Positions 8,307 through 18,384 of a stretch of DNA of 64,000 bases are shown one piece after another (positions within the stretch are counted from its first letter, which is position 1; each line of letters begins with the position of its first letter). This DNA comes from Kitasatospora azatica KCTC 9699 (GTDB lineage: Bacteria; Actinomycetota; Actinomycetes; Streptomycetales; Streptomycetaceae): NCBI RefSeq assembly GCF_000744785.1, contig NZ_JQMO01000002.1, positions 1,426,001 through 1,490,000 on the forward strand, read 5' to 3'. The position numbers and the translations under genes were made by a program. The notes under the pieces are model-generated. The model worked only from the letters and a program-made list of their open reading frames with translations. It had not been told where the DNA came from and ran no database searches.

Positions 8307-8642
8307 ATGACTGGCATCTCCACGCACGTGCTCGACACCAGCCTCGGCCGCCCGGCCGAGGGCGTCCCGGTCGAGCTCGCATTGAACACCGAGGGTGGCT
8401 GGACGGTGCTCGGCACCTCCGCCACGGACTCCGACGGCCGGGCCAAGGACCTGCCGGCCGTGGAGGCGGGCTCGGTCGTCCGGCTCACGTTCGACACCGC
8501 CGCCTACTACGCGCAGAAGTCGGACGAGACGCCGTTCTTCCCCGAGGTCTCGATCGTCTTCACGGTCGCGCCCGCGCAGCACCACTACCACGTGCCGCTG
8601 CTGCTGAACCCCTTCGGATATTCCGTCTACCGCGGAAGCTAG
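8307..8642 (+). CDS. uraH: 5-Hydroxyisourate hydrolase (transthyretin-like)
   Basis: Hydrolyses 5-hydroxyisourate, the direct product of urate oxidase, to OHCU. The 111 residues match the family: the catalytic His in STHVLDTSLGRPAEGV, TDSDGR, FFPEVSIVF with the Arg/His environment, and the C-terminal tetrapeptide YRGS that is diagnostic of hydrolases as opposed to vertebrate transthyretin. It starts at ATG 8307, 57 bp after uraD and 14 bp before urate oxidase. Together the three genes hold the whole urate-to-allantoin conversion. Confidence 0.97.
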   Translation: MTGISTHVLDTSLGRPAEGVPVELALNTEGGWTVLGTSATDSDGRAKDLPAVEAGSVVRLTFDTAAYYAQKSDETPFFPEVSIVFTVAPAQHHYHVPLLLNPFGYSVYRGS

Positions 8643-8656
8643 ACAGCAAGGAGCCG

Positions 8657-9580
8657 ATGATGGCCCACGTGCTCGGTCAGAACCAGTACGGCAAGGCGGA
8701 GAACCGGATCGTCCGGGTCTACCGTGACAGCACCCGTCACGAGATCAAGGACCTGAACGTCTCGGTCTCGCTCCAGGGCGAGTTCGAGGACGTTCACCTC
8801 ACCGGTTCGAACGCCAACTGCCTGCCCACCGACACCACCAAGAACACCGTCTACGCCTTCGCGAAGGAGTACGGCATCGAGTCGGCGGAGGCCTTCGGCA
8901 TCCTGCTGGCCCGCCACTTCGTCGACAACACCGAGCGCGGCGTGGTGCACAGCGCCCGGATCCGGATCGAGGAGTACGTCTGGGACCGGATCAAGACCCC
9001 GGACAACACCTCGCGCTTCATCGGCTCCGAGGAGGTCGGCCACTCCTTCGTCCGCAACGGCGGCGAGGTGCGCACCTGCGAGGTGGTCTACGACGGTGAG
9101 ACCGTCCAGGTGATCTCCGGCCTCAAGGACCTGATCGTGATGAACACGACCAACTCCGAGTTCTGGGGCTACATCAAGGACCGGTACACCACCCTGCAGG
9201 AGGCCTACGACCGGATCCTGGCCACCCAGGTGACGGCCCGCTGGAAGTACTCCTTCAGCGGCCGCGACGGCGAGGCCCAGCCGAACTGGAACCGCTCCTA
9301 CCAGCACGTGCGCCGCCACATGCTGGAGGCCTTCGCTGAGACCTACTCCTACTCGCTGCAGCAGACGCTGCACGCGATGGGCACCCGGGTGCTGAACAAC
9401 CGCGCCGAGGTGGACGAGGTCCGCCTGGAGCTGCCGAACAAGCACCACTTCCTGGTCGACCTCTCGCCCTTCGACCTGAAGAACGAGAATGAGGTGTACT
9501 ACGCCGCCGACCGGATGTACGGCCTGATCGAGGGCACCGTGCACCGCGAGGGCGTCGTCCCGGTCATCCCGGTCGCCTGA
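8657..9580 (+). CDS. uox: Urate oxidase (uricase, cofactor-free)
   Basis: Oxidises urate with O2 to 5-hydroxyisourate and hydrogen peroxide. The 307 residues show the tandem T-fold layout with the catalytic Lys/Thr region (YGKAENRIVRVYRD; LPTDTTKNTVYAFA), IVMNTTNSEFWGYIKDRYTTL, and the C-terminal signature NKHHFLVDLSPFDLKNENEVYY. Two adjacent ATGs occur at 8657 and 8660; the second has better spacing from AAGGAG. The peroxide made may explain the catalase gene at the left end of the cluster. Confidence 0.97.
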   Translation: MMAHVLGQNQYGKAENRIVRVYRDSTRHEIKDLNVSVSLQGEFEDVHLTGSNANCLPTDTTKNTVYAFAKEYGIESAEAFGILLARHFVDNTERGVVHSARIRIEEYVWDRIKTPDNTSRFIGSEEVGHSFVRNGGEVRTCEVVYDGETVQVISGLKDLIVMNTTNSEFWGYIKDRYTTLQEAYDRILATQVTARWKYSFSGRDGEAQPNWNRSYQHVRRHMLEAFAETYSYSLQQTLHAMGTRVLNNRAEVDEVRLELPNKHHFLVDLSPFDLKNENEVYYAADRMYGLIEGTVHREGVVPVIPVA

Positions 9581-9768
9581 TCCGAGGCACCGCCACCCGA
9601 GGGATTCTCACTCCGCCGTCCCGCCCTCGGGACCGCAGTACCGCTGACGGCGGTGACACCCTAGCCGGACCCCGCGCGGGCTGACGGCCCGTCACCCAGC
9701 CTCCCCGACGCGCCCTCAGCTCGCGCGGGTCCACGCGCTCAGCCCTCCCCCACTCCCTAGGAGTCACC

Positions 9769-11151
9769 ATGGCAGTCCAGCCCCCGCCCGCCGACCAGCG
9801 GATCGTGATCGAGAACGTCGCGATCGCCACGGTCGACGCCAACGACACCGAGTACGCCCGCGGCCACGTCGTGATCAAGGGCAATGTGATCGAGTCGGTC
9901 GGCGACGGCCCGGCTCCGCAGTGGCTGGACAACGTGGTGCGCCGGATCAACGGCGAGGGCCACCTGATCACCCCGGGTCTGGTCAACACCCACCACCACT
10001 TCTACCAGTGGATCACCCGGGGCCTGGCCCAGGACAACATCCTCTTCGACTGGCTGGTCGCGCTCTACCCGACCTGGGCCCGGATCGACGACAAGCTGGT
10101 GCACGCCGCCAGCCTCGGCTCGGCCGCCGCGCTGCTCAAGTCCGGCTGTACCACCGCCAGCGACCACCACTACGTCTTCCCGCAGGGCGGCGGCGACATC
10201 CTCGGCGCCTCGATCGAGGCCGTCCAGTCGCTCGGCATGCGCTTCACCGCGCTGCGCGGCTCGATGGACCGCAGCAAGAAGGACGGCGGCCTGCCGCCGG
10301 ACCACGCGGTGGAGAAGACCGAGGACATCCTGATCGCCTCCGAGGCGGCCGTGGACAAGTGGCACGACGCCTCCTTCGGCTCGATGCTGCACGTCGCGAT
10401 CGCGCCCTGCTCGCCCTTCTCGGTCTCCACCGAACTGATGCGCGAGGCCGCCGTGCTGGCCCGCCGCAAGGGCGTCCGGCTGCACACCCACGGCTCCGAG
10501 ACGGCCGAGGAGGAGCAGTTCTGCAAGGAGCTGTTCGGCATGGGCCCGACCGACTACTTCGAGTCCACCGGCTGGCTGGGCGAGGACGTCTGGATGGCGC
10601 ACTGCGTCCACATGAACGACTCCGACATCGCCAAGTTCGCCGAGACCGGCACCGGCGTGGCGCACTGCCCCTCCTCCAACGCCCGTCTGGCCGCCGGCAT
10701 CGCCCGGGTGCCGGACATGCTGAAGGCCGGCGTGCCGGTCGGCCTGGGCGTGGACGGCACCGCCTCCAACGAGTCCGGCGAGCTGGGCACCGAGCTGCGC
10801 AACGCCCTGCTGATCAACCGTCTGCACGGCCGCCCCGACGCGCTCACCGCGCGCAGCGCGCTGCGCCTGGGCACCATGGGCGGCGCCCGGGTGCTGGGCC
10901 GGCAGAACGAGATCGGCTCGATCGAGGTGGGCAAGCTCGCCGACCTGGCGCTGTGGAAGGTCGACGGCATCATGCACTCCTCGATCGCCGACCCGGTGGC
11001 CGCCCTGGCCCTGGGCGCGCTGCCCCCGCTGTCGGTGCTCTTCGTCAACGGCAACGCCGTGGTCGAGAAGGACACCCTGACCACCGTGAACGAGGACCAG
11101 ATCGCGCTGGCCTGCGCCCGCGCCGCCAAGGAGCTGGCCTCCCGCGCCTGA
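9769..11151 (+). CDS. 8-Oxoguanine deaminase (amidohydrolase)
   Basis: A 460-residue amidohydrolase that should deaminate 8-oxoguanine to urate, feeding the uricase just upstream. The zinc-binding pattern is complete: NTHHHFYQWITRGLAQD (HxH type), the His of MLHVAIAPCSPFSVS, HTHGSETAEEEQFC, HCVHMND, and the catalytic Asp in GLGVDGTASNES. The long insertion FDWLVALYPTWARID is characteristic of the 8-oxoguanine/guanine group and separates it from SAH deaminases. A guanine-active relative is the main alternative. The 188-bp gap after uricase holds no gene, and a 13-bp-stem terminator follows. Confidence 0.88.
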   Translation: MAVQPPPADQRIVIENVAIATVDANDTEYARGHVVIKGNVIESVGDGPAPQWLDNVVRRINGEGHLITPGLVNTHHHFYQWITRGLAQDNILFDWLVALYPTWARIDDKLVHAASLGSAAALLKSGCTTASDHHYVFPQGGGDILGASIEAVQSLGMRFTALRGSMDRSKKDGGLPPDHAVEKTEDILIASEAAVDKWHDASFGSMLHVAIAPCSPFSVSTELMREAAVLARRKGVRLHTHGSETAEEEQFCKELFGMGPTDYFESTGWLGEDVWMAHCVHMNDSDIAKFAETGTGVAHCPSSNARLAAGIARVPDMLKAGVPVGLGVDGTASNESGELGTELRNALLINRLHGRPDALTARSALRLGTMGGARVLGRQNEIGSIEVGKLADLALWKVDGIMHSSIADPVAALALGALPPLSVLFVNGNAVVEKDTLTTVNEDQIALACARAAKELASRA

Positions 11152-11236
11152 CCCTTCCTCACCATGAACTCCGGGCCGCCCAGGGACGGTGCGTGACCCG
11201 GACTCCGGCCGCTGCCAACAGGCGGCGACCGGACTG

Positions 11237-11269
11237 CAGCCCCGGACCCACGGCGAGGGTCCGGGGCTG
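11237..11269 (+). terminator. Strong hairpin terminator after the uraD operon
   Basis: CAGCCCCGGACCC (11237-11249) pairs perfectly with GGGTCCGGGGCTG (11257-11269) across a 7-base loop. There is no U tract, as is usual in Streptomyces. It lies 86 bp downstream of the deaminase and ends the operon. Confidence 0.8.
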
Positions 11270-11343
11270 TGGCGTACCGTCAGGCGGGGCACCGTAGGTT
11301 ACGGCTGACCAGGAATCGTCCATCATGCGCCGAAAGAGACCAT

Positions 11344-13014
11344 ATGACCACCGTGGGGTCGGCGATCCCCGCTGCCCGACCGCCCGCCGTACTGCGTAGG
11401 ACGCTGCGGCGGGCGCGGCGTCACCCGGTGCTCGCCGCCACTGTGCTGGCCGGGCTGCTGCACGTGATCTGGGCGCTGGCGCTGGCCAATGACGCGGGCG
11501 ATCTGGCGGCCCAGTACGCCTGGACCGAGTTCGCCCGCCAGCACCCCGAATCGGCCTACAACCTGTCCTGGTACGGCGGCATGCACACCGCCTCGTACAG
11601 CGTGCTCTCGCCCTATCTGATGGGCCTGCTCGGGGTCCGCACCACCGGGGTGCTGGCCGGCACGGTCTCCGCCGCGCTGGCCGCCACCCTGCTGATCCGC
11701 TCCGGACTGCGCCGCCCGATGGCGCCGGCGCTGTGGACGGCGTTCGCCCTCTGGTGTGACGTCGCGTCAGGACGGGTGACCTTCGCGATCGGCGTGGCCT
11801 TCGGGCTCGCCGCCGCCGTGCTGGCCTTCACCTGTCCCGGGCCCCGCTTCCGGCGCACCCTGCTGGTCGTGCTGGCGGCGCTGGCCACCATGGGCAGTCC
11901 GGTGGTCGGGCTCTTCCTCGAAGTGGCGGCCGCCGCGCTCTTCCTGACCGGCCGTCGGCGGGACAGCTATCCGCTGGCGGTGTCACCGATCGTGGTGGTG
12001 GCCGGCACCGCGCTGCTCTTCCCGTTCAAGGGCCAGCAGCCGTTCGACTGGTGGACCGCCGCGCCGGTGGTGGCGGCCGCGTTGGCGGCGGCCTGGCTGG
12101 CCCCGGTCGGCTGGGCGGCGCTGCGGCGCGGGGCGGTGGTCTACGCGCTCGGGGTGGTGCTGGTCTGGCTGATCCCCTCCCCGGTCGGCAGCAATGTGGA
12201 GCGGCTCAGCCTGCTCTTCGCCGGCACCGTGCTGCTCGCCGTGCTGCTGGAGAGCCGGCCGGCCCGGGGCCGGGCGTTGGCCGTCTCGGCGGGCTTCCTG
12301 GCGGTGGCCGTCTGGCTGGCCGGCCGCACCGCCGGCGACCTGGTGGTGACCGTCCCGGTCTCGGCACCGGCCCGGGACGGCAAGGCGCTGATCGACGAGC
12401 TGCACCGGGTGGGTGCCGACCGCGGCCGGGTCGAGGTGGTGCCGCTGGCCTCGCACTGGGAGGCCAGCGGGGTGGCGCCCTACGTCGACCTGGCGCGCGG
12501 CTGGAACCGGCAGGCGGACGTCACCCGCAACCCGCTCTTCTACACCGACCAGCTGTCCGCCGTCGACTACCACGCCTGGCTGCTGCGCTGGGGGGTGGGC
12601 TACGTGGCCCTGTCCACCGACAGGCCGGACGATGCGGCGGTGGACGAGGCCGCACTGGTGGGCGCCGGTCAGCCGTGGCTGGCGCCGGTCTGGCAGCACG
12701 GCAGCTGGCGGCTCTACCGGGTCACCGACGCGAGCCCGCTGGCCGACCCGCCCGCCGTGGTCAGCCAGGCCGGGCCGGCTGCGCTGACCGTGCAGGTGCC
12801 CTCGGCGGGCCTGGTGCGGCTGCTGCTGCCCTGGTCCCCGTGGCTCGGCATCCAGGGCGCCACCAGCACCAATGACGGCTGCCTGGCGGAGTCCGGCGAC
12901 TGGACGGTGCTCTACGCCCCGGCTCCCGGCACCTACACCATCACCGGCCGCTACGCCTTCACCCGCGGCAACCCCTGCCCGGTGGTGAAGGCCATCGGGC
13001 GTGAGCCCCGGTAG
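11344..13014 (+). CDS. Multi-pass membrane protein of unknown function
   Basis: A 556-residue protein with about 9-11 hydrophobic segments over residues 30-340, for example VLAATVLAGLLHVIWALALA, FGLAAAVLAF, and VYALGVVLVWLIP. They are followed by a soluble C-terminal part of about 210 residues. That part contains VEVVPLASHWEASGVAPYVDLARGWNRQ and WGVGYVAL, reminiscent of the extracytoplasmic tails of glycosyltransferase-C-like membrane proteins. I recognise no catalytic motif. The ATG at 11344 lies in CATATG with only a weak ribosome site. It sits between the purine genes and gcl without an obvious functional link, and a bidirectional terminator follows. Confidence 0.7.
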   Translation: MTTVGSAIPAARPPAVLRRTLRRARRHPVLAATVLAGLLHVIWALALANDAGDLAAQYAWTEFARQHPESAYNLSWYGGMHTASYSVLSPYLMGLLGVRTTGVLAGTVSAALAATLLIRSGLRRPMAPALWTAFALWCDVASGRVTFAIGVAFGLAAAVLAFTCPGPRFRRTLLVVLAALATMGSPVVGLFLEVAAAALFLTGRRRDSYPLAVSPIVVVAGTALLFPFKGQQPFDWWTAAPVVAAALAAAWLAPVGWAALRRGAVVYALGVVLVWLIPSPVGSNVERLSLLFAGTVLLAVLLESRPARGRALAVSAGFLAVAVWLAGRTAGDLVVTVPVSAPARDGKALIDELHRVGADRGRVEVVPLASHWEASGVAPYVDLARGWNRQADVTRNPLFYTDQLSAVDYHAWLLRWGVGYVALSTDRPDDAAVDEAALVGAGQPWLAPVWQHGSWRLYRVTDASPLADPPAVVSQAGPAALTVQVPSAGLVRLLLPWSPWLGIQGATSTNDGCLAESGDWTVLYAPAPGTYTITGRYAFTRGNPCPVVKAIGREPR

Positions 13015-13030
13015 CACCGGCAGGACGGCG

Positions 13031-13073
13031 AAGGCCCGGTGACGCCCCCTCGGGGGGAGCGTCACCGGGCCTT
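13031..13073. terminator. Bidirectional terminator between the membrane protein gene and gcl
   Basis: AAGGCCCGGTGACGC (13031-13045) pairs perfectly with GCGTCACCGGGCCTT (13059-13073) across 13 bases. It lies between convergent genes and can serve both. Confidence 0.85.
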
Positions 13074-13090
13074 CAGGTCCTGGGGCCGGG

Positions 13091-14872
13091 TCAGACCTTC
13101 AGGGTGCGGATCGCGGTCGGGGCGTGGCCGGGCTCGGTGGCCAGCTCCTCCCACTCGTTGATGGCGTCGATGCCGGCGCCACCCATCGAGATGTTGGTGA
13201 CGCGCTCCAGGATCGCCTCGACGACGACCGGGACCTGGAACTCGGCGGCCAGCTTCTTGGCCTGCTCGAAGGCGGCACCGAGCTCGTTCGGGTCGGTCAC
13301 CCGGATCGCCTTGCAGCCCAGGCCCTCGACCACCTTGACGTGGTCGACGCCGTAGACGCCCAGCTCCGGCGAGTTGATGTTCTCGAACTCCAGGTTGACC
13401 TGGAAGTTGATGTCGAGGTTGCGCTGCGCCTGGCGGATCAGGCCCAGGTACGCGTTGTTCACCAGCACGTGGACGTACGGGATCTTGTGCTGCGCACCGA
13501 CGGCCAGCTCCTCCAGCATGAACTGGAAGTCGTAGTCGCCGGAGAGCGCGACCACCGGGGTCTGCGGGTCGGCGGTTGCGACGCCGAGCGCGGCCGGGAT
13601 GGTCCAGCCGAGCGGGCCGGCCTGGCCGCAGTTGATCCAGTGCCGCGGCTTGTAGACGTGCAGCATCTGCGCGCCGGCGATCTGCGAGAGGCCGATGGTG
13701 GTGACGTAGCGGGTCTCCGGCCCGAACGCCTTGTTCATCTCCTCGTAGACGCGCTGCGGCTTCATCGGGATGTTGTCGAAGTGCGTGCGGCGCTGCAGCT
13801 GGGCCTTGCGCTCCTGGGTGGAGGCGGCCCAGTCGCTGCGGTCGGGCAGCTTGCCGGCGGCCTTGAGCTCCTTGGCCACCTCGACGAAGAGCTCCAGGGC
13901 GGCCTTGGCGTCGGAGGCGATGCCGTAGTCCGGGGCGAAGATCTTGCCGATCTGGGTCGGCTCGATGTCCACGTGGACGAACTTGCGGCCCTCGCGGTAG
14001 ACGGGCAGCGCGCCGGTGTGGCGGTTGGCCCAGCGGTTGCCGATGCCCAGGACGAAGTCCGACTCCAGGAAGTTCGCGTTGCCGTAGCGGTGCGAGGTCT
14101 GCAGGCCGACCATGCCGGCGTTGAGCTCGTGGTCGTCGGGCAGGATGCCCCAGCCCATCAGGGTGGGGATGACCGGGGTGCCGGTCAGTTCGGCGAACTC
14201 GACCAGCAGCTCGGAGGCGTCGGCGTTGATGATGCCGCCACCGGCGACGATCAGCGGGCGCTCGGACTCCAGCAGGAACTGGATCGCCTTCTCGATCTGG
14301 GCCCGGCTGGCGGCCGGCTTGTAGACCGGCAGCGGCTGGTAGGTGTCCGGGTCGAACTCGATCTCGGTCAGCTGGACGTCGATCGGCAGGTCGATCAGCA
14401 CCGGGCCGGGACGGCCGGAGCGCATCAGGTGGAAGGCCTGCTGGAAGACGCCGGGGACCTGGGCGGCCTCCAGGACGGTGGTCGCCGCCTTGGTGACCGG
14501 CTTGGCGATCGAGGCGATGTCGACGGCCTGGAAGTCCTCCTTGTGGATCACCGCGGTCGGCGCCTGGCCGGTGATGCACAGGATCGGGATCGAGTCGGCG
14601 ATCGCCGAGTAGAGGCCGGTGATCATGTCGGTGCCGGCCGGGCCGGAGGTACCGATGCAGACACCGATGTTGCCGGCCTTGGTGCGGGTGTAGCCCTCGG
14701 CCATGTGCGAGGCGCCTTCGACGTGCCGGGCCAGCGTGTGCTTGATCCCGCCGCCCTCCTTGAGGGCCCGGTAGAACGGGTTGATCGCGGCGCCCGGCAC
14801 GCCGAACGCGACCTCGACGCCTTCGCGCTTGAGGATCTCAACTGCCGCGCGCGCGGCTGTCATTCGAGGCAT
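13091..14872 (-). CDS. gcl: Glyoxylate carboligase (tartronate semialdehyde synthase)
   Basis: Thiamine-diphosphate enzyme that condenses two glyoxylates into tartronate semialdehyde and CO2. Its 593 residues are the normal size. Visible features are [26 protein letters not shown], with Val in place of the usual catalytic Glu of ThDP enzymes (a known Gcl peculiarity), the [17 protein letters not shown] stretch, FAD-like region [10 protein letters not shown], and the ThDP-Mg motif [15 protein letters not shown]...VNNAYLG. The ATG at 14872 has AGGAG seven bases upstream. It carries both operator types upstream, linking it to hyi-glxR and aceB. Confidence 0.97.
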   Translation of the reverse strand: MPRMTAARAAVEILKREGVEVAFGVPGAAINPFYRALKEGGGIKHTLARHVEGASHMAEGYTRTKAGNIGVCIGTSGPAGTDMITGLYSAIADSIPILCITGQAPTAVIHKEDFQAVDIASIAKPVTKAATTVLEAAQVPGVFQQAFHLMRSGRPGPVLIDLPIDVQLTEIEFDPDTYQPLPVYKPAASRAQIEKAIQFLLESERPLIVAGGGIINADASELLVEFAELTGTPVIPTLMGWGILPDDHELNAGMVGLQTSHRYGNANFLESDFVLGIGNRWANRHTGALPVYREGRKFVHVDIEPTQIGKIFAPDYGIASDAKAALELFVEVAKELKAAGKLPDRSDWAASTQERKAQLQRRTHFDNIPMKPQRVYEEMNKAFGPETRYVTTIGLSQIAGAQMLHVYKPRHWINCGQAGPLGWTIPAALGVATADPQTPVVALSGDYDFQFMLEELAVGAQHKIPYVHVLVNNAYLGLIRQAQRNLDINFQVNLEFENINSPELGVYGVDHVKVVEGLGCKAIRVTDPNELGAAFEQAKKLAAEFQVPVVVEAILERVTNISMGGAGIDAINEWEELATEPGHAPTAIRTLKV

Positions 14873-14898
14873 CGGGTTACTCCTGCGGGTCAGCTAGA

Positions 14899-15002
14899 AT
14901 TCCGCCATGCGGAATATTGCTTTTAGGATGCGAAATCAAGGTAGGTCTCAGCTCGACGGGGCGTCAAGGGTTCAACGGGTCCATCTTCAACAACTCGTTG
15001 AA
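14899..15002 (-). promoter_or_regulatory. gcl operator region (two motif types)
   Basis: ATTCCGC-cat-GCGGAAT (14899-14915) is a perfect 7-3-7 palindrome. Further upstream TTCAACA-act-CGTTGAA (14986-15002) is an AllR-type palindrome with one core mismatch, and a TTCAACG half site lies at 14971. The first element recurs upstream of hyi and, degenerately, at aceB/allR. Confidence 0.6.
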
Positions 15003-15023
15003 GGTCTGGCCATTGGTGGAACG

Positions 15024-15059
15024 GACGAAGCCCGACCCCCAGGGGGATCGGGCTTCGTC
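15024..15059 (-). terminator. Hairpin terminator downstream of the 129-aa gene
   Basis: GACGAAGCCCGA (15024-15035) pairs perfectly with TCGGGCTTCGTC (15048-15059), and CCCCC/GGGGG inside extends the stem. It ends the aceB-15146 transcript before the gcl operator region. Confidence 0.8.
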
Positions 15060-15091
15060 GGAACGGGCTTCGCGTCTGCGCAGGTCGCCCC

Positions 15092-15159
15092 TGGTCAGAA
15101 CGTGTGACTGGTCAGAACGTGTGATCGGTCAGACGGTGCGGCCGCTCAGAAGGTGCGGC
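15092..15159. repeat. 17-bp tandem repeat, four copies, spanning a stop codon
   Basis: Units start at 15092, 15109, 15126 and 15143. The first two differ at only one base (TGGTCAGAACGTGTGAC/T). Each unit contains TCA, which on the minus strand is a TGA. The innermost unit supplies the real stop and last codons of the 129-aa gene. Confidence 0.8.
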
Positions 15160-15535
15160 CCAGGGTGGCCAGGTAGGCCCGCCAACCGCCGAACTCGGTG
15201 ATCTCCTTGTGCACCCCGCGCTCCAGCTCGCCGCGGCTGAGCACCATCGAGAAGCAGGCGCTGCCGTCCGCCAGCTCGATCACGCCGAACTCCAGCTCGC
15301 GCGGCTCGCCGGGCAGGATCACGTCGCGCAGCAGCTCCAGGCTCAGCTCGTAGAGCTCCCCCTCAATGGCCGTGTCGACCTGCGGGTCCGGCAGCAGCCC
15401 GGGGCAGACGTCCCGGATCGAGAAGAAGCGGTGGCCGGGCGCGGTGCGCACCACGCCGAGGAACGGCGCGTCGCCGAGCAGCGGGTGGAACTCCCCGCCG
15501 CGCATCGCCTGGCCGTTGAGGAACATGCGGACCAT
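15146..15535 (-). CDS. Allophanate hydrolase-related protein (AtzF C-terminal domain-like)
   Basis: A stand-alone 129-residue protein resembling the C-terminal gamma-glutamylcyclotransferase-fold domain of allophanate hydrolase. It shows FLNGQAMRGGEFHPLLGDAPFLGVVRT, FFSIRDVCPGL, and IEGELYELSLELLRDVILPGEP. The amidase domain of allophanate hydrolase is absent. The ATG at 15535 has GGGAG eight bases upstream; the frame extends further without a better start. It lies 83 bp after malate synthase on the same strand and so probably shares its AllR-type control. The function is unknown; a role in ureidoglycolate or urea handling is only an inference from its neighbours. Confidence 0.75.
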   Translation of the reverse strand: MVRMFLNGQAMRGGEFHPLLGDAPFLGVVRTAPGHRFFSIRDVCPGLLPDPQVDTAIEGELYELSLELLRDVILPGEPRELEFGVIELADGSACFSMVLSRGELERGVHKEITEFGGWRAYLATLGRTF

Positions 15536-15618
15536 CTCGGTGACTCCCAGGGGTGAAAAGCGCACGGTCCACCGGGGAGTGTTCGACCCGGCGGACCGTA
15601 CGAATTGGCAGTAAGCGC

Positions 15619-17268
<1,650 letters not shown>

Positions 17269-17355
17269 GGGCAGGACACTCCTTGGACGGTTGAACTGTG
17301 TAGGGAGCCCCGGTGGAGGCTTCCCTCGATACCGACCCACCTACTGGCGAGTTCG

Positions 17356-17410
17356 ATTCTGTAAGGTGGAGACTAGTTTCCGCGATACAGAATTTCAACG
17401 GTTTGTTGAG
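17356..17410. promoter_or_regulatory. Shared aceB-allR operator region
   Basis: TTTCAACG-gtt-TGTTGAG (17393-17410) is an AllR-type palindrome with one core mismatch. It abuts TTCCGCGATACAGAATT (17378-17394), a degenerate form of the gcl/hyi motif. ATTCTGT (17356-17362) and ACAGAAT (17387-17393) form a wider inverted repeat. The position between the divergent genes suggests autoregulation of the regulator. Confidence 0.55.
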
Positions 17411-17457
17411 TGGATCGCTGGGACTCTACTCCTCCCCCGACAGCAAAGGGAACGCCG

Positions 17458-18240
17458 GTGGCCAGCACCTCAGCCTCGGACCGCAGCAGCAGTGGCAGCG
17501 TGCAGTCCGTCGAGCGCGCCTTCCAACTCCTGGAAGCCCTCGCCGACTCCAGCGGGGTCGCCACCCTGAGCGAACTGTCCACCACCTCGGGCCTCCCGAT
17601 GCCGACCATCCATCGACTCGTTCGTACCCTCGCACAGCAGGGTTACGTACGCCAGGACACCGCGCGACGCTATACGCTCGGGCCGCGCCTGATCCGCCTC
17701 GGCGAGACCGCAGGACGCCTGCTGGGCAGCTGGGCGCGACCGTATCTGGCCGAACTCATGGAAGCCACCGGCGAAACCGCCAACCTGGCCGTCCTGGAGG
17801 GCGGCGAGGTGGTCTACGTCGGCCAGGTCCAGTCCCGCCGCTCGATGCGGATGTTCACCGAAGTCGGCCGCCGGGTCCAGCCGCACTGCACCGGCGTCGG
17901 CAAGGCCCTGCTCGCCCAACTCCCCGAGGACGAGGCCCGAGCCGTCCTCGGCACCCAACCCCTCCCCGCCCACACCGAATTCACCGTCACCGACGTGACC
18001 GCCCTGTTCGCCCAACTGGCCCACGCCCGCGAGGTCGGCTACGTGGTCGACGACCAGGAACAGGAAATCGGCGTCCGCTGCATCGCCGTAGCCGTCCCCG
18101 CCGCACCCACCCCCACCGCCCTGTCGGTGTCGGGCCCCGAGGCGCGGATCCGGGCCCTGGAGGAGCAGACCGGAGGCGGGGGGCTGGTGAAGGTGATGCG
18201 GGGGATCGCGGAGCGGCTGGGCGGGGTGCTGGCGGCGTGA
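17458..18240 (+). CDS. allR: IclR-family transcriptional regulator, probable AllR
   Basis: The 260 residues have an N-terminal winged helix (VERAFQLLEALADSSGVATLSELSTTSGLPMPTIHRLVRTLAQQGYV, about residues 18-62) and a C-terminal IclR ligand domain with GEVVYVGQVQS, CTGVGKALLAQLP, and the ligand-pocket region EVGYVVDDQEQEIGVRCIAV. The GTG at 17458 has AAAGGG six bases upstream. It is divergent from aceB in the allantoin/glyoxylate cluster, as in Streptomyces coelicolor, where AllR represses these genes and responds to pathway intermediates. The five palindromes in the block are the natural candidates for its sites. Confidence 0.88.
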   Translation: MASTSASDRSSSGSVQSVERAFQLLEALADSSGVATLSELSTTSGLPMPTIHRLVRTLAQQGYVRQDTARRYTLGPRLIRLGETAGRLLGSWARPYLAELMEATGETANLAVLEGGEVVYVGQVQSRRSMRMFTEVGRRVQPHCTGVGKALLAQLPEDEARAVLGTQPLPAHTEFTVTDVTALFAQLAHAREVGYVVDDQEQEIGVRCIAVAVPAAPTPTALSVSGPEARIRALEEQTGGGGLVKVMRGIAERLGGVLAA

Positions 18241-18258
18241 CGGGGGTCTGACGTTGAG

Positions 18259-18292
18259 AAAATGACGGCAAAATTTATTTTGCCGTCATTTT
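18259..18292 (+). terminator. AT-rich intrinsic terminator after allR
   Basis: AAAATGACGGCAAAA (18259-18273), loop TTTA, TTTTGCCGTCATTTT (18278-18292): a perfect 15-bp stem followed by TTATT. A U-tailed, AT-rich terminator is out of character for this genome. It marks the end of the purine block and the start of lower-GC DNA. Confidence 0.85.
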
Positions 18293-18384
18293 TATTGGGG
18301 GTAGCGCGGCCCGGATCACGGGTGTCCAATGGAACGTAGGAACATTTTCCGCAACAGCCCGCGAAACCCGAGAAGATGACAGCC

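Noticed and set aside
9581..9768. A small gene or riboswitch between urate oxidase and the deaminase
   Set aside because: No frame has a ribosome site and coding bias, and the weak inverted repeat (CGAGGG / CCCTCG) is too short for a named element. It is read as intra-operon spacer.
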